Positions 26,720 to 36,619 of a stretch of 64,000 nt of DNA are shown one piece after another. The notes under the pieces were generated by a model. The model saw only the letters and a list, made by a program, of their open reading frames with translations, was not told the DNA's origin and made no database searches. Location of the stretch: contig CANJPQ010000021.1 of NCBI GenBank assembly GCA_947476275.1, positions 1 through 64,000 on the forward strand, given 5' to 3'. A program made the translations under genes and the position numbers. The DNA comes from Fidelibacterota bacterium. Its GTDB lineage: Bacteria > Pseudomonadota > Alphaproteobacteria > Rhodospirillales > Rhodospirillaceae. The stretch's first letter is position 1; each line of letters begins with the position of its first letter.

Positions 26720-27925
26720 TTGACCGCACTCACGCCCACGGCGCAGGCCCGGTTGGTTCCCGTCCTCATTGCGCTCAGCCTGCTCGGCAACATCTCGCTG
26801 CAGATTGTGCTGCCGGCCTTGCCGACGATTCAGGAAGACTTCCGCGCCAGCCCCAGCGCGGTGCAGTTGATGGTCAGCCTGGGCTTCATCGTCTATGGGC
26901 TCGCGCAATTGATTTTCGGGCCGCTGGCCGACAACTACGGCCGCCGCCGCGTGTTCCTGGCCGGCATGCTGGTGTTCGCCTTCGGCAGCGTGATTTGCCT
27001 GTTCGCACCCACCTTGCCGGTCTTGATCTTCGGCCGCGTCGTCACCGCGTTCGGCACGTCGGTCAACATGGTGTTGCCGCGGGCGATCGTGCGTGATGCT
27101 TTTGCCGGTCACGATACGGCGAAAATCCTCGCTCGCATCGCCATGGCCGCCGCCATCACGCCGATGATCGCCCCGCCCTTGGGCGGCGTCATCAACGATG
27201 CGGTCGGCTGGCGTGCGCTGTTTGCGCTCCTGGTCGTGATCGGCCTGGGCTCGAGCGTGACGATCTACTTCTACCTGCCCGAAACCCTGCGCGAGCACGG
27301 CCGCCGGCGCGATCTGTCGGTGATCTTCGCGGCGTTCTCGGGGCTGGTGCGCGATCGGCGCTATATGAGCTATGCGTTGAACGGCGCGTTCATCTCCAGC
27401 ATCTTCATGGTGTTCATGACCTCCGCGCCGTACATCTACATCGGCCTGTTGAACATCTCCGCCAGCACCTACGCGCTCTATTACATGACGACCATCGTCG
27501 GCTTCCTGGCCGGCTCCGTCATCGCCGCCCGCGCCGCGGCGCATGTGCCCACCAACCGCATGATCGTGCTTTCAAGCGTCGCCGCGGTTGCGACGACCCT
27601 TGCGGGCCTCATCGTCTGCATCGCCCTGCCGTGGAGCGCCTGGAGTTTCACCGTGCCGGTCATCGCCCTTGCGCTGGCCAACGGCACCGGCGCGCCCAAC
27701 GTGCAGGCCGCCATTGTCGGCGGCGATGCACGCATCGTCGCGGCCGCGTCCGGCTTCGGCGGCTTCCTGCAGATGATCATCAGCGCGGTGCTGATCCAGG
27801 CGGTCAGTTTCCTGCCGCACACCACGCCCTACCCGATCTACGCAACCATGGTGGCTTGCGCCTGTGCCGGCGTCATCGCGATCCTGTGGGGTTTGCGTGC
27901 AACGCCGGCGGCGGACGGCATTTAA
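26720..27925 (+). CDS. MFS multidrug exporter, Bcr/CflA type
   Basis: 401 residues with 12 predicted helices. The Bcr/CflA hallmarks are LPALPTIQEDFRASPSAVQLMVSLGFIVYGLAQLIFGPLADNYGRRRVFL after helix 1 and PRAIVRDAFAGHDTAKILARI near helix 4. Members extrude bicyclomycin, chloramphenicol or sulfonamides. Transcription appears separate from neighbours. The start is TTG at 26720 with no good Shine-Dalgarno, so translation may be leaderless or weak. The stop shares TTAA with the convergent cold-shock gene. Confidence 0.87.
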   Translation: MTALTPTAQARLVPVLIALSLLGNISLQIVLPALPTIQEDFRASPSAVQLMVSLGFIVYGLAQLIFGPLADNYGRRRVFLAGMLVFAFGSVICLFAPTLPVLIFGRVVTAFGTSVNMVLPRAIVRDAFAGHDTAKILARIAMAAAITPMIAPPLGGVINDAVGWRALFALLVVIGLGSSVTIYFYLPETLREHGRRRDLSVIFAAFSGLVRDRRYMSYALNGAFISSIFMVFMTSAPYIYIGLLNISASTYALYYMTTIVGFLAGSVIAARAAAHVPTNRMIVLSSVAAVATTLAGLIVCIALPWSAWSFTVPVIALALANGTGAPNVQAAIVGGDARIVAAASGFGGFLQMIISAVLIQAVSFLPHTTPYPIYATMVACACAGVIAILWGLRATPAADGI

Positions 27926-28455
27926 TTGCCGTAGTTGTCCCGCGGGCGTGGCGAGGCCACGCCGGTGACTTCGACGCGCACCGCCATGGGCCCGCGCTTG
28001 CCGGGGCGCACGTACATGCGCACCTGTTGCCCGGATTCCAGACGATCGAGATTGGACCGCTGCAAGGCGCCGATGCCGATGAACACATCGGCGCCGCCGC
28101 CCGTGGGCAACCCGAAGCCGTAGCCCTTCTCGACCGCGAAAAACTTGATCTCGCCGTCGAGCACGCTTTCTTCTTCGCCGTTGGCCTCGGGCACGTCGTC
28201 GGACACCGTGGAGTCATCCACGCGCTCGATATTCGCGACCTGTGGGCCGCGCGGGCCTTCATTCAGTTCGCAGATGATGGTGGCGCCTTGGCGCAAGGTG
28301 CGATGCCCCGCGCGCTGCACGACCGAGACGTGAAGGAAAGCATCCGACGAGCCGTCGCTCGGCGCGACGAAACCGAATCCCTTCGCCGGATTGAACCACT
28401 TAACTTTTGCGGTTACGCCCGTTTTGCCCGCCCCGCCCGGCGAAGACGTCTGCAT
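27922..28455 (-). CDS. cold-shock protein with two CSD domains
   Basis: 177 residues. Two cold-shock OB folds are joined by an acidic linker: residues about 13-80 (AKVKWFNPAKGFGFVAPSDG, DAFLHVSVV) and about 98-165 (GEIKFFAVEKGYGFGLPTGGGADVFIGI). RNP1-like KGFGFV is intact in the first copy, KGYGFG in the second. Such double-CSD proteins are characteristic of alphaproteobacteria (Caulobacter CspC/CspD type) and act as RNA chaperones in cold or stationary phase. The ATG follows AGGTCGAG. The terminal segment (PRPRDNYGN) is basic and disordered. Confidence 0.9.
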   Translation of the reverse strand: MQTSSPGGAGKTGVTAKVKWFNPAKGFGFVAPSDGSSDAFLHVSVVQRAGHRTLRQGATIICELNEGPRGPQVANIERVDDSTVSDDVPEANGEEESVLDGEIKFFAVEKGYGFGLPTGGGADVFIGIGALQRSNLDRLESGQQVRMYVRPGKRGPMAVRVEVTGVASPRPRDNYGN

Positions 28456-28650
28456 CTCGACCTATTGCTACGTCGCAAAAAATTCGACCCCAGAGTGAGA
28501 AACAGTACACCAACTCCGAAGCGAACCCAACGTTCGTCCAGTCGCAGAGATGGCAACAAAGGCCCTATTACCGCAGGTTTATTGACGGGTCGTTATCCGC
28601 GCCACCAGGGCGAAACCTGATGTGCAGTGCACACGCCGTGCGCCCGCATC
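28456..28650. other. non-coding leader region with a 13-bp palindrome
   Basis: These 195 bases carry the leader and promoter zone of the cold-shock gene and the 3' flank of glpK. A perfect odd palindrome TGTGCAGTGCACA lies at 28621-28633, 18 bases beyond the glpK stop. It could be an operator for the cold-shock gene or part of a weak glpK terminator; no T tract follows. Confidence 0.35.
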
Positions 28651-30134
<1,484 letters not shown>

Positions 30135-30138
<4 letters not shown>

Positions 30139-30776
30139 GCGAACCCCCGTGGGCTTTGCGCCGCAGCGCGCGGCGCCAAGTCATTCGCCGCCGCCAAGTC
30201 CTCCGGCGTGTTGATGTTCAAGAACGGATCGTACGGGTCCATCGGCCACGACACGACGCGTGTCGGGTGCTTTTTCTGCCAGTCGCGAATCCGCACATCG
30301 CCCTTGGCGACGGCGCGCAGCACGTCGTCGGCCACCGCCAACGGCCACGCCGTGATGGCGTAATGGCGCTGCCCGCCGGATTCCGCCACGGCCACGCCGT
30401 CTTCACGCATCAATCGCGCCACCAGGTCGGCCGGCAGGAACGGCACATCCACCGGCGTACTGATCAGCGCCGACGTCTCCGGCGCATACGCCCGACACCA
30501 CACCAGTGCGCCCGCGATCCCGCCCAACGGCCCCGCGCCGGCAATCGGGTCGGTCACGATCGGCAAACCTGTCGCGTCCGCCCATGGTGTGTCGAACTGA
30601 TGCGATCCCAGCGACAGGATGATCGTCCCCACCTGCGGCGCGAGCGCCGCACGCACCCGCTCCAACAGCGTGAGCCCATCGACCGTCACGGTCGCCTTCG
30701 TGACCCCGCCAAGCCGGCGTCCCTCGCCCCCGGCAAGGATGACGGCGACTGCGGATTTAGGAGATGAAATGCCCAT
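30135..30776 (-). CDS. mobA: molybdenum cofactor guanylyltransferase
   Basis: 213 residues. The nucleotidyltransferase signature LAGGEGRRLGGVTKA near residue 15 and the closing FLNINTPEDLAAA are typical of MobA. VTDPIAGAGPLGGIAGALVW and STPVDVPFLPADL form the GTP-binding core. It attaches GMP to molybdopterin to make the MGD cofactor of DMSO-reductase family enzymes. The ATG at 30776 is chosen over a longer reading with no family similarity. It is coupled to glpK by overlap. Confidence 0.88.
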
Positions 30777-30827
30777 GCCCACAGCTTTGGCGGGCCACGT
30801 GCGCCACGTCAATGTGGTGCTCAGTTT

Positions 30828-30956
30828 CCCTCCCCCTTGAGGGGAGGGACCAAGGGTGGGGGTGGTTGCAGCAAATCCAGGCGTTGGATGAATGACGTTG
30901 GCGTGGGCGTATTTTGCGCGACCCCCACCCCAACCCTCCCCTCAAGGGGGAGGGGG
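30828..30956. repeat. long imperfect inverted repeat, C/G-rich intergenic element
   Basis: Two arms of about 37 bp, 30828-30865 and 30921-30956, are reverse complements with few mismatches; the shared core is CCTCCCCCTTGAGGGGAGGG. A 55-bp spacer separates them. Such (CCCTCCCC)-TTGAGG elements are scattered intergenic repeats in many alphaproteobacterial genomes. The element fills the gap between mobA and the cNMP/TPR gene. It could fold into a very stable hairpin and act as a transcription barrier. Confidence 0.8.
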
Positions 30957-30983
30957 CGTATGGCGCGAAGTCGAACGCCGCGC

Positions 30984-32984
30984 TTACGCCACCGCGCTGA
31001 ACCCACCGGGGCGTTCGTTGCTGTCGGTGGACAGGGCCGGGTCGCCGGACAGGAAGCTCTGCCAGTCGAACGAGTCGCTGTTGTCGGTGATGTTGAAGCT
31101 CTGCGCCCACACCGGATCGGCGGCGCGCTTGGCGTTGGCGCCATCGATCTGTTTCTCGGCGCGGGTCAGGTTGCGCTCGGTGATGATCGCCATCTTGCTG
31201 GCGCCGTGGTCGCGATAGACCATCAGCGCAAAACGGAACGCCTCGGAGGACTGGCGCATGTATTCCCATTCGCCGGTGTGCTTGGCGAGCAGGAACAGGG
31301 CGGAGCCCAGCGTGTTCTGGATCGACGCCCACTGCAGCGGCGCGGTGTCGGGCGTGCGCACCTGCAATGAGGACGCGCAACACTTCACGGCGTACTCGAG
31401 CACCGGCACGCTACGGATGTTGTCGCCATAGACCTGCAGGATCTGCGCCAGGGTGTTGGAGATTTCCGACCAGCGGATCGGATGGGTATAGCGGTTGAAC
31501 ACCTGGCGCGCGGCCTGGCTGGCATGCACCGCTTCGCGCAGCGCATTGTCGTCGCCGATCGCCATGTCGACCTTGTACAGCACACAGGCCAACCGGTACT
31601 TCATCAAGCCCCAGTCGAGCCCCTGCTTGCGGCGCGAGATATGCATCAGCGCGCGGCGGTAGGCATCGGCCGCGTCCTGCAGACGGTCGGTGTCGTTGGT
31701 ACGTTCGGCGATGATCTGCAGCGCCAGGCCCAACTGCTGATACAGCTGGCCGAGCAGCGGGGCGTTGTTGGTGTTCTCCATCAGGTCGATGGCGGCGCGC
31801 CAGGCCTCGACAGCGACGTGATACCAGGCGCGGTCGCCTTCCAGCTGCGCGCAGATCGCCGCCACATTGCCGTAGCAGAACAGGATCGCCGCACGTTCCA
31901 CCGGTTCCATGGCGGGGGACGGCTCAAGGCCCATCGGCTTCGCGCCCATCGCCAGGGACGGCAGGCACGACCGCAGAATGCGCCCTTGCGTGAAGCTGCG
32001 CGGATCGATCGCCGCCAGCACGATCGAGCGCGCCAGCGGTTGCCAGTCGTTATAGAAGTCCACCGGCATCACCAGCGTATTGAGCGCGGTGAAGCGGCCC
32101 GGGCGTTCGCCGGGCGAAGACGCGGTCGCCACGAAATGCAGTTCGATATTGCGGCCGGTGGAGTCGATGTTGCCCCACACCAGCAGGTCGGCATTCTTGT
32201 CGGCCATCCAGCTGCGGCCTTCACGCAAGGCGCGCTTGACGGTGTCGTCGTTGGTCAGGCCGTTGGCATCGGTCAGGCCGGGTACGAAGCGCTGCAGTTC
32301 GCGGTCGATGGCTTCGACGCGCACGCCGGGGATGCCGTCGAGCGCTTCGATCACCAGCTTGCGCTGCATGTCCTCGAAGTCGTCGCGCAGGCGACCCACC
32401 AGGATCAGCACGTCCGACGGCGGCGGCGCCTTGGCCTTGCGGCCCGGGCGGCGGGTGGGATCGCCCACAACCGTGTCGATGATCTTCTCGAAGAAGGTTG
32501 GCTTACGCTCACCGATCAGATTGGTGGGCAGCGGGCGGCCCACGCGCACGGGCGCGGGCAGGAATGTGTCGGATGGCGTCACCGGCACCGGCAGATTGGC
32601 GGCGGCGTCGCGGTAGGCGGCTTCGCGGATCGGGTCCGTTCCGGTGATGCCGCCGTCGCCCTTCAGGCGCTTGGCAAGCTTGGTCATCACCTTGAGGGCG
32701 ATGGCCGGGTTGGCTTCAACTTCCCGCAGGAACTCGTCCCGCGGAATCGCCTTCACGGTGACATTGCCACGGGCCCGTGCGGTGGCGGAACGGGGTGAAT
32801 TGTCGAGGACGCCGGTCTCGCCGAACAGGTCGCCGGCCTTGGCGCGCGCGACCAGGGTCGCACCCTCGTCGCCGTCCTTGGTGAGTTCGACAACGCCTTC
32901 CAGGACCTCGAAAGCCCAGCGGCTTTCCTCACCCTGACGGTAGATGGTCTCCCCGTCGCGAAAAGCCTTGGTAACCGTGCGCAC
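30984..32984 (-). CDS. cyclic-nucleotide-binding domain protein with TPR-like C-terminus
   Basis: 666 residues. Residues about 8-115 are a Crp-type cNMP-binding domain (YRQGEESRWAFEVLEGVVEL, GDLFGETGVLDNSPRSATARA with the phosphate-binding cassette) without an HTH. A proline-rich linker follows. Residues about 185-330 resemble a TolB-N/FlgO-like domain found in signalling proteins (DVLILVGRLRDDFEDMQRKLV...LLVWGNIDSTGRNIELHF). From about 380 on come helical TPR-like repeats (AWYHVAVEAWRAAIDLMENT, LQDAADAYRRALMHISRR). No transmembrane segment is seen, so it is probably a cytoplasmic sensor-scaffold. The start is GTG at 32984. The function is unknown. Confidence 0.8.
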   Translation of the reverse strand: MRTVTKAFRDGETIYRQGEESRWAFEVLEGVVELTKDGDEGATLVARAKAGDLFGETGVLDNSPRSATARARGNVTVKAIPRDEFLREVEANPAIALKVMTKLAKRLKGDGGITGTDPIREAAYRDAAANLPVPVTPSDTFLPAPVRVGRPLPTNLIGERKPTFFEKIIDTVVGDPTRRPGRKAKAPPPSDVLILVGRLRDDFEDMQRKLVIEALDGIPGVRVEAIDRELQRFVPGLTDANGLTNDDTVKRALREGRSWMADKNADLLVWGNIDSTGRNIELHFVATASSPGERPGRFTALNTLVMPVDFYNDWQPLARSIVLAAIDPRSFTQGRILRSCLPSLAMGAKPMGLEPSPAMEPVERAAILFCYGNVAAICAQLEGDRAWYHVAVEAWRAAIDLMENTNNAPLLGQLYQQLGLALQIIAERTNDTDRLQDAADAYRRALMHISRRKQGLDWGLMKYRLACVLYKVDMAIGDDNALREAVHASQAARQVFNRYTHPIRWSEISNTLAQILQVYGDNIRSVPVLEYAVKCCASSLQVRTPDTAPLQWASIQNTLGSALFLLAKHTGEWEYMRQSSEAFRFALMVYRDHGASKMAIITERNLTRAEKQIDGANAKRAADPVWAQSFNITDNSDSFDWQSFLSGDPALSTDSNERPGGFSAVA

Positions 32985-33107
32985 GCCCGAAACACCCGCG
33001 AGAAAGAAACGTGGTGATCACGTCTGGCGGACACAGTGGGCGAGAGGCGTTTAATAAAGCTTAAGGACGCGAGATCGGGAGGCCCCCGCTCTCATCATGC
33101 ATATGCA

Positions 33108-33566
33108 CTATTTTAGCGCCTTGGCGGCCGTTTCCAGCCCCTGTAGCAGCCCGCCGGCGGTGCCGCTGCCGACCTTGCGGGTCACCTCGCCCTGCACCGC
33201 CTGCCAGGCCGGCATGCACTCCGCCAGCAGCTTGGCGCCGGCATCCGTTAGCGCGATCTGGCCGGCGCGGCGGCCCGACCCGCCGTCGGTCTGCAGGTAG
33301 CCCGCGGTCCGCAGGGGCTTCAGGGTGCGGCTCAAGGTGCTTGCATCCATCCGCATCGCCTCGCCCAAGCGCGACACGCTGACCGGTCCCAGGGTGGCGA
33401 TGGCGGTGAGCAAGGTGAACTGCCCGGACTTCACCCCGAACGGCGCCAAGGCGGCATCGTAGAGGCGGCTCACGGCCCGCGCGGCCCGGCGCAGGCTGTG
33501 GCACAGGCACACATCCAATACCGCATCCGGCGGAACCGGGAAGATCGAGGCGGAAGCCATACCCAT
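33108..33566 (-). CDS. MarR-family transcriptional regulator
   Basis: 152 residues with a MarR winged helix: FTLLTAIATLGPVSVSRLGEAMRMDASTLSRTLKPLRTAGYLQTDGG and the wing GRRAGQIALTDAGAKLL. The N-terminus (CLCHSLRRAARAVSRLYDAAL) holds two cysteines close together that could sense oxidants. It represses genes controlled by small aromatic or oxidising ligands. A palindrome TGTATATACA overlaps its start codon, suggesting autoregulation. Starts at 33566 and 33560 are both possible. Confidence 0.88.
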   Translation of the reverse strand: MGMASASIFPVPPDAVLDVCLCHSLRRAARAVSRLYDAALAPFGVKSGQFTLLTAIATLGPVSVSRLGEAMRMDASTLSRTLKPLRTAGYLQTDGGSGRRAGQIALTDAGAKLLAECMPAWQAVQGEVTRKVGSGTAGGLLQGLETAAKALK

Positions 33567-33576
33567 GTATATACAC
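33565..33576. promoter_or_regulatory. probable MarR operator overlapping the marR start
   Basis: A 10-bp perfect palindrome TGTATATACA (33566-33575), 12 bp with one mismatch as ATGTATATACAC, covers the first base of the start codon. MarR proteins bind such AT-rich inverted repeats; the position would block transcription or translation of its own gene. Confidence 0.5.
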
Positions 33577-33761
33577 GTCTAGGGGCGGCAGGTCAAAACT
33601 GCACACACCGTGACTCGCGACGTCCGCCGATCTCGGCGCTAACGTGAACCCCACCTCCACGGACGCCAATGCCCGCCTGCCTTACCTCGGTGCCGAAATC
33701 TTTCGCGCGTAATTCGCGCGTAAATGCGCGCGAGCCAAACCCCCGGCGAATCGCGCCAGGG

Positions 33762-34022
33762 TCAGGCTTTGGGCTCGCTGTCGGGGGCGTGTTTGATGGC
33801 GCCCTGGTAGATCCGGGCGGTCTTGTCGCCGTGGGTGGCCGTGACGAACGGGTTGCCGTTGGCGTCCTTGCCGAAGTCCATGGCGATCTCGGCCTTCTCC
33901 AGGGCCGGGATCACGGCTGCCTCGGTCAGCCCGAAAGCCTTGGCCAGAGAGGAGATCAGGGCGGCGATCTCGCCGTACATCTCGCGGGATTCGGCCTTTG
34001 GGGTCGGGGGAACGTTTGTCAT
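33762..34022 (-). CDS. small conserved hypothetical protein
   Basis: 86 residues starting MTNVPPTPKAESREMYGEI; acidic, soluble, with one amphipathic helix (AALISSLAKAFGLTEAAVIPALEKAEIAM) and a beta-like end VTATHGDKTARIYQGAIKHAPDSEPKA. No family is recognised. It is divergent from the fasciclin gene with 65 bases between. Codon use is like the neighbours and the frame is clean, so it is probably real. The 195 bases between it and marR contain no gene. Confidence 0.6.
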   Translation of the reverse strand: MTNVPPTPKAESREMYGEIAALISSLAKAFGLTEAAVIPALEKAEIAMDFGKDANGNPFVTATHGDKTARIYQGAIKHAPDSEPKA

Positions 34023-34087
34023 GGCGGCGGTCCTGACGGCGCAAGAAGCGATGGTATAAAGCACCCTCGCCACCAGGGGAGCCCGCG

Positions 34088-34561
34088 ATGCTCAGAACGT
34101 TAGGATTTTTTCTCGCCGCGTTGCTGCTGGCAGCCCCGGTGCAGGCCCGCACCGTGCTGGAGACCGCGGAAGACGCCGGCGCCTTCTCCATCCTGATCCG
34201 GGCGGCCAAGGCGACCGGCATGATGGACAAACTGGCGGAGCCCGGCCCCTACACCCTGTTCGCGCCGACCGACGATGCCTTCGGCAAACTGCCCAAGGCC
34301 ACCCTCGAAGCGCTGTTCAAGCCCGAGGGCAAGGCCAAGCTGACGGAAATTCTCACGTATCACGTCGTCGCCGGCACGATCCTGTCGCGCGATGTCATCG
34401 GCAAACGGCTGGAGGCGCAAACCTTCCAGGGCGACGCGGTCTTGATCGACGCCACCCGCGGCATCATGGTCGAGAACGCACACGTCACCCGCGCCGACAT
34501 GAAATCCGAAAACGGCGTGGTCCACGTCATCGACACCGTCCTCGTCCCGAGTAAAAAATGA
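34088..34561 (+). CDS. fasciclin (FAS1) domain secreted protein
   Basis: 157 residues. A signal peptide (1-20, ending VQA) precedes one FAS1 domain with H1 (GPYTLFAPTDDAFGKLPKATLEALF) and H2-like (MVENAHVTRADMKSENGVVHVIDTVLVP) boxes. Such exported proteins mediate adhesion or polymer binding. The stop overlaps the next start (ATGA). Confidence 0.9.
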   Translation: MLRTLGFFLAALLLAAPVQARTVLETAEDAGAFSILIRAAKATGMMDKLAEPGPYTLFAPTDDAFGKLPKATLEALFKPEGKAKLTEILTYHVVAGTILSRDVIGKRLEAQTFQGDAVLIDATRGIMVENAHVTRADMKSENGVVHVIDTVLVPSKK

Positions 34562-35166
34562 CCGCATATCTCGTCGCCAACAATCATCTCACCGGCTTCG
34601 AAGGCAACGTCGCCGCCTATCGCGCCGGCGTCACCGCCGTGTCCACCGGCGCCGGCGGGCGCTATCTCGCGCGCGGCGAGCCGATCAAGGTCCTCGAAGG
34701 CCAGTGGCTGCCGCGCCAGCGCAACGTCATTTCGGCTTGGCCCGACGCGGCGACCCTCGAGCGCTTCTGGACGTCCGATGCCTACGCCAAGAACCTCAAG
34801 CCGAACCGCGCTGGCAATGCGCTGAACGACATCGCCATCTTCCAGGGCGAAGGCGATCCGCCGCCCCCAGGCGGTACGCATGTTTACCTGATGGTGCTCG
34901 CGCAACTCACGCACCCCATCACGGACTATGGCAAAGCCGCTGGCGCCTTGGTCGCGCAGCACGGCGGTCGTTATCTTCTGCGCGGCGCGCCGCTCAAAGT
35001 GCTCGAAGGCGAGTGGCTCGAACGCGTGAAGGTGGTTGTGTCGGTTTGGCCAAGCCTTCAGGCAGCGACGGACTTTTGGAACTCGGACGCCTATCAGAAA
35101 GACGTCAAGCCCTTGCGCGACGGCACCGGCGTCTACGATGTGGCGCTGTTCAGCGCGGCGTCATAG
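34558..35166 (+). CDS. tandem DUF1330 protein
   Basis: 202 residues made of two DUF1330 (dimeric alpha/beta barrel) units, about 1-98 and 104-200. Each has the YLLRGxPxKVLEGxW core (RYLARGEPIKVLEGQWLP and RYLLRGAPLKVLEGEWLE) and an FWxSDAYxK helix. DUF1330 proteins are small enzymes or ligand binders of unknown reaction; a fused pair would form an internal dimer. A single-domain relative lies at 36620. It overlaps the FAS1 gene by 4 bases. Confidence 0.83.
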   Translation: MTAYLVANNHLTGFEGNVAAYRAGVTAVSTGAGGRYLARGEPIKVLEGQWLPRQRNVISAWPDAATLERFWTSDAYAKNLKPNRAGNALNDIAIFQGEGDPPPPGGTHVYLMVLAQLTHPITDYGKAAGALVAQHGGRYLLRGAPLKVLEGEWLERVKVVVSVWPSLQAATDFWNSDAYQKDVKPLRDGTGVYDVALFSAAS

Positions 35167-35754
35167 GGCGCCCAGCAGCGGATACAGCGACAGCACCAGC
35201 AGGATCGCCATGGTGATGTTGAAGATGCGCCGGTGTCTGGGATCGTGCAGGAAGCGCCGCACTGCCACGCCGCCAACCGCCCACAGCGTGACCGACAGGA
35301 CGGTCACCCCAGTGAGGATAAGAATAAGCGTCATCAGTTCCATCACCGTATTGGTGACCCTGTAGGTGGTCATCGCGGTCGCGGCGGTGATCACAGCTTT
35401 CGGGTTGATCCACTGGAACGCGACAGCTTGAAGAAAGGAGATCGGCTTGGCTGTGCCGCGGTCCGCCACTTCACCGGCGGTCGCGATCTTCCAGGCGAGA
35501 TAGAGCATGTACCCCGCCCCGCCCCAGCGGATGATTTCGTAGGCGATCGGCACCGTGTTCAACACGCCTTGCAAGCCCAGGCCGACGCTCAAGACCATCA
35601 ACGCAAAGCCGATGGTCACGCCCAGCATGTGCGGCACGGTGCGGCGCAAGCCGAAGTTCACACCCGAGGCGAGCAGCATGGCGTTGTTAGGCCCCGGCGT
35701 GACCGACGCAACCAGGGCGAATACGGCGAAGGCAATGAAGCGGTCGAGTGTCAT
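35161..35754 (-). CDS. LysE-family translocator (amino acid/metabolite exporter)
   Basis: 197 residues with six helices; the family start FIAFAVFALVASVTPGPNNAMLLASGVNFG and the GAGYMLYLAWKI and FQWINPKAVI motifs are clear. These proteins export amino acids or homoserine lactones. The ATG at 35754 is chosen; longer readings overlap the divergent racemase-like gene. Its end overlaps the DUF1330 gene convergently by 6 bases. Confidence 0.88.
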   Translation of the reverse strand: MTLDRFIAFAVFALVASVTPGPNNAMLLASGVNFGLRRTVPHMLGVTIGFALMVLSVGLGLQGVLNTVPIAYEIIRWGGAGYMLYLAWKIATAGEVADRGTAKPISFLQAVAFQWINPKAVITAATAMTTYRVTNTVMELMTLILILTGVTVLSVTLWAVGGVAVRRFLHDPRHRRIFNITMAILLVLSLYPLLGAL

Positions 35755-35846
35755 GCGTCGGGCAGAGTGCCATAGTTTTCTGGCTGCCGCTGCGTCGGTA
35801 GGGTAGACCGACGCCAAAGTATGGGCTGCAACAAGAGAGGTTTGAG

Positions 35847-36605
35847 ATGAATGCAAAGAAGCGCGACGCGCTCGGCACCCGGGCCAAAATCGGCATCGTC
35901 GTGCCGGCCACCAATACCATTGTTGAGCCGGAGATGGCGACCATGCAGCCGCCCGGCGTCACCAATCACGTCGCGCGCGCTAGCCGTTCAAAAAGACCGC
36001 CGCAGGACCTGGAGACCTACAAGAAGTATCTTGGCAAGTCGCTCGACCTCGAACACGCCATGGACCTGCTCACGTCGCTGGAGCCGGATGTGATCGTACA
36101 CGGGCACTCGGCTGATTCATTCGTCGGTGGGCTTAGCGGCGCCCACGCCATGAAGTCGCATATGGAAGCGATGTCGGGCGGTATTCCGGTCATCATCCCC
36201 GCACTCGCGATGCTGCGCGCGCTCGAAGTCCTGAAGAAGCCGCAGAAGCTCGCGATCCTCACGCCGTGGATGCCACCGGCAGACGAAGCCTGCAAAGCCT
36301 TCTTCGAAGGGGCTGGCTATCAAGTGCTCGCGATCAAAGGGCTGAAGCATCCCGACAATCTCGACATCGCCACCGCGGATGCAAACCTCCTCAACGCAGC
36401 GGTCGACGAGATCAACGTTGACGGCGTGGAGTGCATCATCAAAGTCGGCACCAATTCCGCCATGGCGCGGTTGGTGAAGGATATGGAGCTGCGTTTGTCC
36501 AAGCCCGTAGTCACCGTCAACACGGTATCCTATTGGGCCGGCTTGCGCTTCCTGGGCATCCACGACAAGCTGGTCGGGTTCGGCCGGTTGGTCGAAAATC
36601 ATTAG
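35847..36605 (+). CDS. Asp/Glu racemase-superfamily protein, maleate isomerase-like, lacking both catalytic Cys
   Basis: 252 residues similar in layout to maleate cis-trans isomerase and arylmalonate decarboxylase: GIVVPATNTIVEPEM at the N-terminus, VIVHGHSADSFVGG, KLAILTPWMPPADEACKAFF, VECIIKVGTNSAMARL and PVVTVNTVSYWAGLRFLG. In active isomerases a Cys precedes TSGSFV and another precedes TN. Here these positions are His87 and Gly201, so the normal thiolate chemistry cannot occur. It may be a binding protein or use other chemistry, for example a decarboxylase, though even that class keeps one Cys. It heads a set with DUF1330, FAH-like hydrolase and an ABC importer. Confidence 0.78.
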   Translation: MNAKKRDALGTRAKIGIVVPATNTIVEPEMATMQPPGVTNHVARASRSKRPPQDLETYKKYLGKSLDLEHAMDLLTSLEPDVIVHGHSADSFVGGLSGAHAMKSHMEAMSGGIPVIIPALAMLRALEVLKKPQKLAILTPWMPPADEACKAFFEGAGYQVLAIKGLKHPDNLDIATADANLLNAAVDEINVDGVECIIKVGTNSAMARLVKDMELRLSKPVVTVNTVSYWAGLRFLGIHDKLVGFGRLVENH

Positions 36606-36619
36606 AGGACCTTCCGCCG

